Positions 38,372-48,374 of a stretch of 64,000 bases of DNA are shown in pieces. The stretch is from NCBI RefSeq assembly GCF_002811925.1, contig NZ_NPDS01000010.1:1-64000 (forward strand). Direction: 5' to 3'. The notes beneath the pieces were generated by a model that saw only the letters and a list, made by a program, of their open reading frames with translations, searched no databases and was not told where the DNA came from. The stretch is from Leptospira barantonii (GTDB taxonomy: Bacteria > Spirochaetota > Leptospiria > Leptospirales > Leptospiraceae). The position numbers and the translations under genes were made by a program. How positions within the stretch are numbered: position 1 is the first letter of the stretch; every line of letters begins with the position of its first letter.

Positions 38372-38797
38372 ATGGCGCTTCGATCAAAGGAATTTAGTTA
38401 TGAGATCCCGGTTCTTTGGAGTCAGTGCGACCCGAACGGACATTTAAACGTAGGGAATTTTCAGGTTTTTCTTCACGAGGGGAGAATGGTCGCCTTGGAA
38501 GAGGCAGGCTACAGTTATACAAGGCTTCAGGAAGAGAATGTCGGTCCGATGATTCTCCGTTCGGAAACGGATTACAAGGCAGAAATTCGATATCCCGAAG
38601 CCGTTACGGTCGTAACTACTTTCGGGGAGTTCGAGGGTTCTCGCGTAAAAATCTTTCAGAAACTCGTGCGGAAATCGGACGGGAAAGTCGCTTGTGAGTC
38701 CGTATCTTCCTGCATTCTATTCGACTTCGCCAAAAAAAGACCCTGGAAATATCCCGAGGATTTATACACAGGTTTGGGGTTTCAAGAAATCGCATAA
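38372..38797 (+). CDS. Hot-dog fold acyl-CoA thioesterase
   Basis: A 141-residue protein of the 4-hydroxybenzoyl-CoA thioesterase group. CDPNGHLNVGNFQVFLHEGRM near residue 20 carries the Asp and helix typical of the hot-dog active site. It hydrolyses acyl-CoA thioesters; substrate not shown. The ATG at 38372 has AAGAGG upstream. Divergent from the second ArsR operon; the gap of about 225 bases between them is otherwise empty apart from the operator. Confidence 0.85.
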   Translation: MALRSKEFSYEIPVLWSQCDPNGHLNVGNFQVFLHEGRMVALEEAGYSYTRLQEENVGPMILRSETDYKAEIRYPEAVTVVTTFGEFEGSRVKIFQKLVRKSDGKVACESVSSCILFDFAKKRPWKYPEDLYTGLGFQEIA

Positions 38798-38803
38798 ACG
38801 ATC

Positions 38804-38821
38804 TCTGCAAGAACTTGCAGA
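38804..38821 (+). terminator. Likely terminator after the thioesterase gene
   Basis: An 18-base perfect palindrome (TCTGCAAG, AA, CTTGCAGA) followed by ATTTTG. Short T run, so confidence is moderate. Confidence 0.4.
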
Positions 38822-38940
38822 ATTTTGAATATGCCTTTCATGACGCAAAAATCGACGTTGGCTCCGAGATCTCGACTTATAAGAACGGAGTCTCGGATTT
38901 TGCTCGCAATATTTTGACTCAATTCTTAGGATTCAGAATC

Positions 38941-39753
38941 ATGTCCAACCCACTTTCTTCCGTAGAACCTTGGTCCTTAGTTGCAGAAGGATATACAAGA
39001 TCCACCAAACAATTCTTAGCCGCTTATTCTTTAAAAGCAGTGGATCTTTTGAATCCGGCATCGGATGCGATCGTGCTCGACGTAGCCGCAGGTCCGGGAA
39101 CTCTTTCGATTCCACTTTCCAAAAAAGTAAAAGAAGTTCACGCGATCGATTTTTCGGATTCGATGATCGCACAGTTGAAGAACGGCATTCAACTCGAAAG
39201 TGTACAAAACGTTTTTCCTCTCGTGATGGACGGACAAAGATTGGAGTTTGATGAGAATCGTTTCGACGCCGCATTCTCCATGTTCGGTTTGATGTTCTTT
39301 CCGGACAAACTCAAAGGTCTGAAGGAAATTTATAGGGTTTTAAAACCCGGCGGAAAAGTCGCGGTTTCCAGTTGGGCTCCGATTTCCAAATCTCCTTTGA
39401 TGCAGTGTTTGTTCAGCGCGCTTCGTACGGCGAATCCCGATATTCCGGCGCCTCAAACGAATATCGCAAGTTTCGAAAACCCCGATTACTTTCGCGATCA
39501 CTTGAAGTCAGCAGGTTTTCAAGAAATCGAAATTATTCCTTACTCAAACTCGATGGAAATCAAGGACGTAAGAACGTTTTTGGATTCGATGATCGAAGGC
39601 GGCGCGCCGCTTCAATTGATGAAGAATAAGATGGAACCTTCTCTTTGGAAAGAAAAGGAAAAGATCATGTTCGAACATCTCAAGGAACATTTGAAAGAAC
39701 TTCCGATCTCGCTTTCTTCGGAAGCGTATATCGCGACCGCGAGTAAGATTTGA
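38941..39753 (+). CDS. Class I SAM-dependent methyltransferase
   Basis: A 270-residue methyltransferase of UbiE/Methyltransf_11 type: VLDVAAGPGTLSIPL (motif I), AIDFSDSMIAQL (motif post I), MFGLMFFPDKLKGLKEIYRVLKPGGKVAVSSW. I start at the ATG at 38941, since the upstream part of the frame lacks conserved features. The substrate is unknown; a lipid or quinone is common for this group. Confidence 0.85.
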   Translation: MSNPLSSVEPWSLVAEGYTRSTKQFLAAYSLKAVDLLNPASDAIVLDVAAGPGTLSIPLSKKVKEVHAIDFSDSMIAQLKNGIQLESVQNVFPLVMDGQRLEFDENRFDAAFSMFGLMFFPDKLKGLKEIYRVLKPGGKVAVSSWAPISKSPLMQCLFSALRTANPDIPAPQTNIASFENPDYFRDHLKSAGFQEIEIIPYSNSMEIKDVRTFLDSMIEGGAPLQLMKNKMEPSLWKEKEKIMFEHLKEHLKELPISLSSEAYIATASKI

Positions 39754-40011
39754 TTCTTTTTTGAATTAGAATATTATAACTTTCAAAACCGATTTCAATC
39801 CTTTTGGAACCGCTTAGATCGAGAATTTGCAACCCTCGATCTTCGAGTCTTTCGTACTTCTCCCGTAAAAATACTTTTCCCGGATCCGTTCCAAACGATC
39901 AAAATGGAACATTACTCGGGTTCTAAGCCGAAATCCCGGGAAATCCTTCCCTTTGTGGGGAAAAAAGTAATTTCCAAGTTTTGATTTCCCGGTATCCTTC
40001 ATAAGCTCCTT
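39754..40011 (+). other. Intergenic region with a stem-loop
   Basis: No gene is seen in 258 bases. An 8-bp hairpin (39816-39823 and 39835-39842) with an 11-base loop may end the methyltransferase transcript, although no clear T run follows. The promoter of the SpoIIE-type gene should lie here. Confidence 0.4.
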
Positions 40012-41370
40012 ATGTCGAAATTCCTGACACAACTTACGAAAACTCTCAAAAGCGAGATCACCTTTTCGCTTCTTCAAGGAGCGTTCGGAGTTCTCGCGTT
40101 TTGGATCGTTCTGAGATATTGGATCAGGGACGCGGTTACCCCCGAGCCGATTTGGGTCATTCTTAATTTTTCATACACTCTCGCAGTCACGATCTATTCC
40201 AATTTTAGAATGATCACCGGACGATGGTCCGCCTTGCTTTGGGCCAATCGATCCTTGTTGTTTTCGATTCCTCTTCCGGCGTTTTACGGATACTTTACGT
40301 TTTTGGCGCCTTCGTATTTTCCGGTGATGTTTATTTTTGTGATCAGCATACAACTTCCGGTTCTGGGTCTTGCAAGAAGGGTGTATCTCACTCTTTGGTT
40401 CATAACGTATTATTTCGTATTTTTCGGATTGTTGATCGTGTTCAATCCTTCCTACTTTTTGGAAAACTTAAAGTCCATCGGAGTTCTTTTTACTATATTC
40501 TTTTTTATGCATATATGGCTCTTGAAAGCCTCCGAAAGCGTAAAGAAGATGGGAAATCAACTTACGAGACATTTGGTGGAAACCAAAAAGCATAAAAGAA
40601 ATCTGCATAGACTTCATAGGATTCAAGCGATGGATTTGACGTTGGCGAGAAGACTTCAACAAAACGCCCTTCCGGACCTAACTCGTGTTCGGCGGACGGA
40701 TCTTCTTCTTTGTGCAAAATACTTTTCATTGGAAAAAATCGGAGGGGATTTTTACGATATCATCGATTTGGGAAACGGTAAAACCGGATTTTTCATTGCG
40801 GACGTTTCCGGACACGGAGTGGCTTCCGCTTTGGTCACCATGATGACTAAGGCGGCGTTTCGAAATCATTGTCAAGAAGCGGAAGATCCGGCCGAACTCT
40901 TGGGTCTTGTGAACCGATCCGTTTGCGAAATGTTGGAGAAACAGGATTTGTTCGTGACCGCTTTTTACTGTATTCTCGACTCGGAAGGAAACCTAACGTA
41001 TTCGAGCGCGGGACATCAACCCGCTTTGATTCTAAGCGGAATTGAACCGAAAATCCGAGAATTGATTTCGAAGAACACCTTTATCCTCGGTGTGGAGCCC
41101 AATTGGAATTATTCTTCCGCAAAGTGTACATTAGAAAAGAATGATAAATTAATGCTCTTTACGGACGGGGTGATCGAGGCTAAGAATAAGATGGGAAAAA
41201 GCTACGGAGAATACCGGTTTCCCGAATTTATATCGAACAACTCGGATAGAACCGGAGATTCCTTTTTGGAACTTTTGATGTTCGATCTGGAGGAGTTTAT
41301 GGGCGGAAAAAGTCCCGAAGACGATATTGCGATTCTTTGCGTCGATTATCTTCCGAAAGAATCTTCCTAA
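40012..41370 (+). CDS. Membrane SpoIIE-type PP2C phosphatase
   Basis: A 452-residue protein with about six membrane helices (roughly 20-185), a short coiled linker around 190-215 and a PP2C/SpoIIE domain (about 225-450). Metal-binding motifs GGDFYDI, ADVSGHGVASAL, FTDGVIEA and SPEDDIAILC are complete. It is a second member, without a PAS domain, beside the DISM-PAS version at 17 kb. Such proteins usually switch an anti-sigma-factor antagonist; no partner gene is adjacent. Confidence 0.9.
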   Translation: MSKFLTQLTKTLKSEITFSLLQGAFGVLAFWIVLRYWIRDAVTPEPIWVILNFSYTLAVTIYSNFRMITGRWSALLWANRSLLFSIPLPAFYGYFTFLAPSYFPVMFIFVISIQLPVLGLARRVYLTLWFITYYFVFFGLLIVFNPSYFLENLKSIGVLFTIFFFMHIWLLKASESVKKMGNQLTRHLVETKKHKRNLHRLHRIQAMDLTLARRLQQNALPDLTRVRRTDLLLCAKYFSLEKIGGDFYDIIDLGNGKTGFFIADVSGHGVASALVTMMTKAAFRNHCQEAEDPAELLGLVNRSVCEMLEKQDLFVTAFYCILDSEGNLTYSSAGHQPALILSGIEPKIRELISKNTFILGVEPNWNYSSAKCTLEKNDKLMLFTDGVIEAKNKMGKSYGEYRFPEFISNNSDRTGDSFLELLMFDLEEFMGGKSPEDDIAILCVDYLPKESS

Positions 41371-41389
41371 ACGAAAATACATTCGATTT

Positions 41390-42967
41390 TTATTGAATTA
41401 GATCCGCGGAAAAACCTCTTCGCATCGTATTCTCGGTGATCGTAACGGGTTCCAAAAAACTTTTGAGGTAATCGGGGCCTCCCGCCTTGGCTCCCACTCC
41501 CGAAAGTTTAAAACCTCCGAAGGGTTGTCGTTCCACGATCGCTCCCGTAATCGCACGGTTGATGTAAAAATTTCCGGCTTCGATTTTCTCTTTTGCCTCT
41601 TCGATATGTTTCGGGTTTCTGGAATAAAGTCCCGCCGTAAGAGCGTAATCGGAATCGTTTGCTTTTTCGATCGCTTCTGAAAACGATTTCACCTTGAAAA
41701 GAGCGACTAACGGGCCAAAAAATTCTTTCTTAGCAAGATCTCCGTTCCAATCGGACGCTTCAAATACCGTGGGCGAAACGTAATTCCCTTTGTCTTTGAG
41801 AGAACTCGGAATTTCCTTTTGAAACAGAATGTTGTTTTTATTTTCTTCGAGAATCTTTTCCAAACGATTTTTAGATTCTTCGTTGATTACGGGTCCGATC
41901 TTTGCCGAAAGAATTTCCGGAGAATCGATTTTCAACGAGGCCACCGCGTCCAAGAATCTGGTCTTAAAGGTTTCATAACAAGATTCTAATACGATCAAAC
42001 GCGACAGTGCGCTACATTTTTGACCTTGAAATCCGAACGCCGAATGAATCGATCCTTCCACGGCCAGATCCAAGTCCGCATCTCCGTCTACGATGATCGC
42101 GTTTTTGCCGCCCATTTCGCATAATGCGCGTTTGATGATCTTGGATTTTGAAGGAACGTTTCCGCATTCCTTGAGAATCGAAAGTCCCACCTCTCTCGAA
42201 CCCGTGAAGTTGATTACGGAAACATCCGGATGTTTTACGATCGCGGCTCCGATCTCTTCGCCTTTGCCCGGTAAAAAGTGAAACACTTCCGAAGGAACAC
42301 CGGCCTTTATAAAAAGACAATAGATAAAATACGCGATCGCCGAGGATTGTTCAGCAGGTTTTAAAAGAACCGCGTTTCCGCAAACTAAGGGAGCGGCGCA
42401 CATTCCGGTAAGAATGGCCGCGGGAAAATTCCAAGGAGAAATCACTCCGACGATTCCTTTCGGTCTATACGAATAAAGATTTTCTTCGCCGGGAAGATCG
42501 ACTCTTTGTCCTTTGAAAATTCTTTCGTACTCGGTCGCATAATATCTGCAAAAGTCCACGGCTTCCACGAGATCGGCCTCCGCTTCGGGAATACTCTTAC
42601 CCGTTTCCAAAAGCATCAAAGAACAGAGTTCGTTTCTATTTTCGCCGATCAAGTCTGCGGTTTTGAGAAGAATGGAAATTCTTTCCCGGGCGGGAGTTTT
42701 ACTCCAACGAGACGAATGTTCTTTGGAATCGGCGATCGCTTTTGTCAGAAGTTTTTCATCGCTGAACGAGAATTTGGCGATCACTTCCGAGTGATCGGAC
42801 GGGTTCGTATGAATTTCCATATTAGAACTTTTGAATTCTTTTCCGGAAACGACCGAAGGAACGGATATCGGAAGTTTGTTTCTCAGATTTTGAACGGATT
42901 TTGAAATCCATTCTCGGTTGATTTCTTTTGCAAAATCCCGGGCGGGTTCGTTTTTAAATGAGGTCAT
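41390..42967 (-). CDS. L-glutamate gamma-semialdehyde (P5C) dehydrogenase
   Basis: A 525-residue aldehyde dehydrogenase, PutA C-terminal type. Features are PWNFPAAILTG, the EMGGKNAIIV Glu motif and the catalytic Cys in FQGQKCSALSR. It oxidises glutamate semialdehyde to glutamate with NAD. It overlaps the upstream proline dehydrogenase gene by 14 bases, which makes the pathway assignment firm. Confidence 0.9.
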   Translation of the reverse strand: MTSFKNEPARDFAKEINREWISKSVQNLRNKLPISVPSVVSGKEFKSSNMEIHTNPSDHSEVIAKFSFSDEKLLTKAIADSKEHSSRWSKTPARERISILLKTADLIGENRNELCSLMLLETGKSIPEAEADLVEAVDFCRYYATEYERIFKGQRVDLPGEENLYSYRPKGIVGVISPWNFPAAILTGMCAAPLVCGNAVLLKPAEQSSAIAYFIYCLFIKAGVPSEVFHFLPGKGEEIGAAIVKHPDVSVINFTGSREVGLSILKECGNVPSKSKIIKRALCEMGGKNAIIVDGDADLDLAVEGSIHSAFGFQGQKCSALSRLIVLESCYETFKTRFLDAVASLKIDSPEILSAKIGPVINEESKNRLEKILEENKNNILFQKEIPSSLKDKGNYVSPTVFEASDWNGDLAKKEFFGPLVALFKVKSFSEAIEKANDSDYALTAGLYSRNPKHIEEAKEKIEAGNFYINRAITGAIVERQPFGGFKLSGVGAKAGGPDYLKSFLEPVTITENTMRRGFSADLIQ

Positions 42968-44315
42968 TCGTAAGTTCCTTCGGGTTCTTTAAAAGATTTT
43001 CGTAACCCATTCTTCCCGTTAAAAAGTTCTGTAAAAATCCCTGATTCGAAGTGTTTTCCAAAAGTCTTCGTACTAGATACGCCATTCCCGGAAGAATTTC
43101 ACCTAACGGCGTATATTCGCGGATTCTATAACCCATTGCGGTCAATACCGCCTTGTAAGAATCTCCCATCCCGTACAACATCTGGATCTCGAAATCCCTT
43201 CGGTTCAGTCCCTTATGCTCCGCGTATGTCAAGGAGAATGCAAGACTTCGAATATTATGAGAAGCGAATGCGGACAGTATGTGTGGAAAAGAATCGATCA
43301 GAAGTCGGGAACATTCTTCGTAATTGGAATCGGTCTCCGTTTTGTTTTCAAAAACGGGGATCTCCCATCCTTTTTCCTTGGCCTTGATCACCTCGTATTC
43401 CCAATACGCTCCTTTGACAAGTCGCACCGTGATCGGAACCTTTCGGTTTTTTGAATATTCTATGATTCTTTTGAGATCGTCTTTGGATTCCTTGAGGTAA
43501 GCCTGGATTACGATTCCGAAATGAGGATAATTTTTGAATTCGTCTTCGAGAAAAATCTCTTCCGCTAAGGACATTAGAATTTCTTTATAGTCGTATTGTT
43601 CCGCGTCGAGATTGATGAAGAAATTTTTATCCCGCGCGAGTCCCAGGATCGGCCTCAATCTTTCCTTTAACACAAGGACGGAATCCTCCTTTGCCAAGGA
43701 TGAAATTTGAGAATACAAACTGGAACATTTCACCGAAACGTTTACGATCGGACAAGCGCCGTAACTCGTTTTTTCCGAATCGGAAAACGGACCCAAATGA
43801 TTCAACAGATCCAGATATTGTTTTTGATAGTGTAAGGCTTCCCTCTCGGATAGGGCCGCTTCCCCTAAAATATCGAGCGTGAAAACTCGTCCTTTTGTTC
43901 GAATGGAACGTAGTTTTGATTTTGCTTCTTTAAAGTTTTTGCCCGCGATAAAATTTTTAGATGCGTATAAGATCAGAAAACGAACGAGGTTTCCGGCAAT
44001 GTAAGAAAACGGGAATAGAGTAAATCCGATTTTGAAAAACGGTTTTAACCAAAACGGTATCTCCGTTTTGCCTTCGAGAAGATATAAATTTAAGTGATCC
44101 GTAATGTCCTTTGCGGAACGCAACGAAGGCAATACGTCCACGAAACGGAACAATTCTATCTTGAGTTTCGGAAAACGAAATGATAAACGAAGTAGGTGTT
44201 TGATCCAAAAGTGTTTCGAGAGATATTTCGAGGAATGTCTTTCGTTTTCACGAAATATATCGAGTCCGAAGCGAGTGGTTTCCGATTCCGTATTTTCGGA
44301 CGCGATTGTAATCAT
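42954..44315 (-). CDS. Proline dehydrogenase
   Basis: A 453-residue FAD-dependent proline dehydrogenase. The VRLVKGAYWE strand-loop, EDEFKNYPHFGIVIQAYLKES and the C-terminal GYRIREYTPLGEILPGMAYL motif are typical. It oxidises proline to P5C, feeding electrons to the membrane. It is separate from the dehydrogenase partner, unlike the fused PutA of enterobacteria. AGGAA lies eight bases before the ATG. Confidence 0.92.
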   Translation of the reverse strand: MITIASENTESETTRFGLDIFRENERHSSKYLSKHFWIKHLLRLSFRFPKLKIELFRFVDVLPSLRSAKDITDHLNLYLLEGKTEIPFWLKPFFKIGFTLFPFSYIAGNLVRFLILYASKNFIAGKNFKEAKSKLRSIRTKGRVFTLDILGEAALSEREALHYQKQYLDLLNHLGPFSDSEKTSYGACPIVNVSVKCSSLYSQISSLAKEDSVLVLKERLRPILGLARDKNFFINLDAEQYDYKEILMSLAEEIFLEDEFKNYPHFGIVIQAYLKESKDDLKRIIEYSKNRKVPITVRLVKGAYWEYEVIKAKEKGWEIPVFENKTETDSNYEECSRLLIDSFPHILSAFASHNIRSLAFSLTYAEHKGLNRRDFEIQMLYGMGDSYKAVLTAMGYRIREYTPLGEILPGMAYLVRRLLENTSNQGFLQNFLTGRMGYENLLKNPKELTNDLI

Positions 44316-44463
44316 CTTGTGATTCCTCCGAAATATAAGAAAAATGGAATGCGGCTTTTTGAAATCGATCTCCGGCCGTGAATTCTATAATTTTTATGAT
44401 CTCAAAAAAGAATAAAAATGAAAACTATAAAATCACCGGCCTATATAAATTCTTGGTAACAAC

Positions 44464-45711
44464 TTATTTCGATTCGTTCCAACGTTCCGCAAATTGAATT
44501 CTTTGCAATGTGGTCGGATGCGAATGATAGTAAAAAATTTCGCTCGGATGAGGATTGAGTCTTCCTTGATTGTCCTTTGCCATTTTGACTTCGGTTGAGA
44601 TAAACGACTTCTTATCCCGAGTAAGAACCAGTGCTTCCAGATCGGCTTCGGTTTCCTGATAACGACTCAAAGAACTCCAAACCGGTCTTGTCAATGATCC
44701 GAATAGGGATAACAGTAAAAATAAAAACGGAAGAGTGGAAGGAGAATACAATTCGCGTAACGAAATCGATCCTTCCTTTTTGAATTTTTGAAATAAATAA
44801 CCAAGAAGAAAACACAACAACAAGGTTTCGATCGTGCTGATCGCGATGTCCTTGATCTGATGATTGTGAGTCCAGTGTCCGATCTCGTGGCCGAGTACGC
44901 TTATGATTTCCTCTTCGGTATGATTTTGTATGAGAGTGTCGTAAAGAAATATCTTTCTGTTCTGTCCCCAGCCGGTAAAATACGCGTTCGTATGACCCGA
45001 ATATTTGCTTTCGTTGATGACGTATACGTTTTCTACTTGGATCTTTGCGTGATCACAAAGAGAGATGATCTTTTGTTTGAGACTTCCTTCTTCGATCGGT
45101 TTGTATTCGTAGAACAAGGGAGTGATCACGATCGGAAAGAGGATCGAAATCAAAAGCCCCAAGATCAAGGTTACGATCGGAACTAGAACCTTCCAAGCCC
45201 TTTCGAATTTTTTCAGAAGGAACGCGACACCTAAGACCGCGACGCTTCCTCCCACGATTCCAATCCCGAGTCCCTTCGCGGTATAAATCACCCAATCCAA
45301 AAAGGTCATCTTGGAGAATCCGAATTCGTGTTCCAATACGAAACCGAAGTAGTATTGAAACGGAATAGAAACGAAAAATTGAATCGCGCTGAAAACGAAG
45401 AAGAAAAACAAAACAGTAAGATAAAAACGATTCTTCGTTTTTCTTTCGATCCATTCCTCAAGACGAACTGCGAGAGGAGAAAACACAAAAAGACCGGCCA
45501 CTACGAAATCGATCAGATCGGAAAGAACCGAAGCGAAAAAACCGCTCCTTGCGTATTCGATTCCCTTAACGACGTCTTCTTGCGTAAAATACTTTAGAAT
45601 TTGCTCATGTATTTGGGGAGATTCGTCCCCTTGATACGAAAGAAATTTCATCGTCAGAGTGAATAGGATTTGGAATACGTAAAAGATAAACAGAACGGTT
45701 TTGAGTTTCAT
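44464..45711 (-). CDS. M48 metallopeptidase (Ste24/CAAX protease type)
   Basis: A 415-residue integral membrane zinc protease. Several membrane helices precede the HEIGH zinc motif at 275-279 (in VLGHEIGHWTHNH), and a third ligand is likely in ETEADLEAL near 350. Bacterial relatives act in membrane protein quality control; the eukaryotic homologue trims prenylated proteins. No prenyl-protein system is visible here. Confidence 0.9.
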   Translation of the reverse strand: MKLKTVLFIFYVFQILFTLTMKFLSYQGDESPQIHEQILKYFTQEDVVKGIEYARSGFFASVLSDLIDFVVAGLFVFSPLAVRLEEWIERKTKNRFYLTVLFFFFVFSAIQFFVSIPFQYYFGFVLEHEFGFSKMTFLDWVIYTAKGLGIGIVGGSVAVLGVAFLLKKFERAWKVLVPIVTLILGLLISILFPIVITPLFYEYKPIEEGSLKQKIISLCDHAKIQVENVYVINESKYSGHTNAYFTGWGQNRKIFLYDTLIQNHTEEEIISVLGHEIGHWTHNHQIKDIAISTIETLLLCFLLGYLFQKFKKEGSISLRELYSPSTLPFLFLLLSLFGSLTRPVWSSLSRYQETEADLEALVLTRDKKSFISTEVKMAKDNQGRLNPHPSEIFYYHSHPTTLQRIQFAERWNESK

Positions 45712-45782
45712 TTTTAATCCGAAGAATTTTGACTGAGTGATTTTTTTCGACTAAGCCGGTCCGGTCAAGCCCATTTCGAATC

Positions 45783-46172
45783 TTATCTTCGATCGCCGGG
45801 TGGCGGAGGTGGAAGGGCTTCCCTACATTTTGCGGATAACTCGGATTCGTGAGATTTCAGACAACGCATCGGACCACCATTCTCCCTTGTCGCATCCTTA
45901 CAGAATTTTTCTTCGTCGTTTGCACAAGCTTGTTTCATCGCGTGATGTCTTGCTTCCCTTTCTGCGAGTTGTGTTTTGCAAGCCGCGGAAAGTTTCGATT
46001 CATTCTCCTTTAAACAACGATGTCCTTCCGGTCCCGGACGAAAATCCTTACAATAGGTTTCTCTTTCGGTTCTGCACGCGTCGTTCGGAGGACCCCCCGA
46101 AGGTTGTGCGTATGCGGTTAACAAAGGGAGGAAACAAACTGCCAATACAAAAGTTTTTAAGATCGATTTCAT
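45783..46172 (-). CDS. Secreted Cys-rich repeat protein
   Basis: A 129-residue protein with a clear signal peptide (to about Ala22). The mature part is two copies of an eight-cysteine-style unit of the GLG1 Cys-rich repeat type: Cys33, 41, 53, 65 and Cys83, 91, 104, 116, each reading C-x7-C-x11/12-C-x11-C with CLKxxESxLSAxCK endings. The Pro-rich tail is short. Function unknown. TAGGAG precedes the ATG. It is divergent from thiM. Confidence 0.75.
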   Translation of the reverse strand: MKSILKTFVLAVCFLPLLTAYAQPSGGPPNDACRTERETYCKDFRPGPEGHRCLKENESKLSAACKTQLAEREARHHAMKQACANDEEKFCKDATRENGGPMRCLKSHESELSAKCREALPPPPPGDRR

Positions 46173-46317
46173 TCGATGCTCCTAAGTCGATTCAACGGTT
46201 TCTCGTTTCGAATCGATATGGCGTTGGACCTTGTTCGTATGGATCGGGTTTCAAGAATTTGCCGTGAAAATTCTTTACAAGATCGAACGATTCGGTTCAG
46301 AATCGAAGTTAAAGATC

Positions 46318-47115
46318 ATGTCGAACTCTCAACTTCAAGAAAGAATCTGGCCCGCAAAAGAAATCGTAGAGGACCTTTCCGAATTACGGAAACATTCTCC
46401 GTTAACACATGTCATCACGAACATCGTGGTTACGAATTGGACCGCGAACGTTTTACTCGCGATCGGAGCTTCGCCCGCTATGGTGATCGCGGAAGAAGAG
46501 GTTGGCGATTTTGCAAAGATCGCTAGCGCCTTGTTGATCAACGTCGGCACGGTGACTTCCGTCGATGCAAAAGCGATGAGGATCGCGGCGGCAACGGCGC
46601 ATCAAGCGGGAACTCCTTGGGTAATCGATCCGGTGGCGGCGGGTGCGCTTCGTTTTAGAACGGACCTCGTTCGAGAACTTCTCGAATTCAAACCGACCGT
46701 GATCCGAGGAAACGCTTCCGAAATACTCGCGTTAGCCGGAACCGTGGGAGGCGGGAAGGGAGTCGATTCCACGGCGGGTTCTTCGGAAGCTCTTCCTTAT
46801 GCGAAAGAACTTTCCGAAAAAACCGGCGCGATCGTCGCGGTAAGCGGTGAAGTCGATTATATAACGGATGGGAAAGAAGTTATTTCTGTTCCGGGTGGTG
46901 ATCCGATCATGACCAAGGTGACTGGAGTAGGTTGTTCTTTGGGTGCGCTGATCGCTTCCTTTTTAGGCGTACAAAAAAATCCGTTGCGTGCATCCGTGTC
47001 TGCTTCCGCAATTTTCGCAGTGGCGGGTTCCAGAGCCGCAAAGGAATCTAACGGTACTGGAAGTTTTGCCGTGAATTTTTTGGATCAACTGACTCGACTT
47101 TCCAAAGAACAATAA
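46318..47115 (+). CDS. thiM: Hydroxyethylthiazole kinase
   Basis: A 265-residue kinase that phosphorylates 4-methyl-5-(2-hydroxyethyl)thiazole in thiamine salvage. [43 protein letters not shown] and [13 protein letters not shown] match ThiM; the last keeps the active-site Cys. It stands alone, without thiD or thiE beside it. I find no TPP riboswitch upstream. Confidence 0.93.
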   Translation: MSNSQLQERIWPAKEIVEDLSELRKHSPLTHVITNIVVTNWTANVLLAIGASPAMVIAEEEVGDFAKIASALLINVGTVTSVDAKAMRIAAATAHQAGTPWVIDPVAAGALRFRTDLVRELLEFKPTVIRGNASEILALAGTVGGGKGVDSTAGSSEALPYAKELSEKTGAIVAVSGEVDYITDGKEVISVPGGDPIMTKVTGVGCSLGALIASFLGVQKNPLRASVSASAIFAVAGSRAAKESNGTGSFAVNFLDQLTRLSKEQ

Positions 47116-47219
47116 GTAATTTCCAATCGAACGAAAAACATTTGTAATTTCAAAGAGTATTTCGAATATGTTCCCGTTCTTGTTTCGAGGAATCGTCTCG
47201 GATATAACGAAATTTGAAA

Positions 47220-48359
47220 ATGTTTTTCGAAAAACTCAATCGAATTTACGGAAGAAGGGATTATCTTACCCGCCACAAAGTCCGTCATCTTTACGTGATG
47301 GACTTAATCATCTTTTTCGTATCGCTCGCCGCTTGTTTGATGTACATTCGAGAAGGAATCCGGGTCGGATTCCTGATATTTGGAGTTTCCGCGCTTATTT
47401 CCATCACCTTACTACTGTTAGGTTATCTTAAATACGCGATTAAGGCCATTCTATATCTGACTCTGATCGCTTGGACGATCGGTCTTCAATTCGGAATGAA
47501 GAGCGGGAACATCTATTTTTCGATGACTACGATCATCATTATGTTTCTTCACTTCGCCGGCACGCGTCAAACGGTCGCCGTTTCGATTTATACGGGAAGC
47601 CTAATGGCCATACGATTGTATCAAGCGTTCGGTCAGGGAGAGGTTACTTCGGCGTTTATCATAGATACGATTTTAAAGTTGATCCTGTTTTGTACGATCG
47701 CGATCATCACGGTTCGTGTGTTGACGAGTCACGCGAGGGAAAAGGAAATTTTTATCCGAGAAATTCATCACAGAGTTAAGAACAATCTTCAGATCCTAAG
47801 CGGCTTTGCGAATCTGCATCAGTCCTCCAAGGGAGAATCCGATACGAAACAGATCGAAAATTTCAACGAAAGAATTCTTATGTTGTCGAGGATTCACGAC
47901 GCGATCTACAAAACGGAAACGAACTATGAAGTCGACTTAAACGCCGTTTTGGAGGAGATTATACGTTTGATTTCGTTTCAATCCTCTTCTCATAGGATAG
48001 AATTGAACGTAAGCGAGAACGGAGCGCCTTTGAGTATAGAAATTTCCGTTCCGTTCGCCATGATCGTATGCGAACTTTTGAATAACGCGCTCCGTCATTC
48101 TTCGGCAGAACATAATGAATCCATCATACGTGTGGAGTTGAAATTTTCAGATAATCGTTATACTTTGATCGTTTCCGATACCGGGCCGGGAATCGTGAAA
48201 AAATCCACTTGGTCGCAACCGAAAACGGCCGGATTCACTTTGATCTCGGTGATGGCTCAACAACTGAAGGGAAACTTTCGTTTTGAATCGAACGGAAGCG
48301 GGTCCAAAGCAATTTTGGAATTTTCCGATCAAGATACGTTTGCCAGTCTTCTCAATTGA
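47220..48359 (+). CDS. Membrane sensor histidine kinase (HisKA_2 type)
   Basis: A 379-residue kinase. About six membrane helices occupy the first 170 residues, followed by the H-box IHHRVKNNLQ (His near 183) and a GHKL ATPase domain with CELLNNALRHS, SDTGPGI and GSGSKAILEF. The HHRVKNN form is typical of HisKA_2/HWE-like kinases, whose response regulators are often elsewhere; none is adjacent. It is followed by the AlkZ-like gene after 15 bases. Best start is ATG at 47220. Confidence 0.88.
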   Translation: MFFEKLNRIYGRRDYLTRHKVRHLYVMDLIIFFVSLAACLMYIREGIRVGFLIFGVSALISITLLLLGYLKYAIKAILYLTLIAWTIGLQFGMKSGNIYFSMTTIIIMFLHFAGTRQTVAVSIYTGSLMAIRLYQAFGQGEVTSAFIIDTILKLILFCTIAIITVRVLTSHAREKEIFIREIHHRVKNNLQILSGFANLHQSSKGESDTKQIENFNERILMLSRIHDAIYKTETNYEVDLNAVLEEIIRLISFQSSSHRIELNVSENGAPLSIEISVPFAMIVCELLNNALRHSSAEHNESIIRVELKFSDNRYTLIVSDTGPGIVKKSTWSQPKTAGFTLISVMAQQLKGNFRFESNGSGSKAILEFSDQDTFASLLN

Positions 48360-48374
48360 AAAGGGGGAATCGAT

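Noticed and set aside
46173..46317. Possible TPP riboswitch upstream of thiM
   Set aside because: The conserved CTGAGA and downstream TPP-binding sequences are not present.
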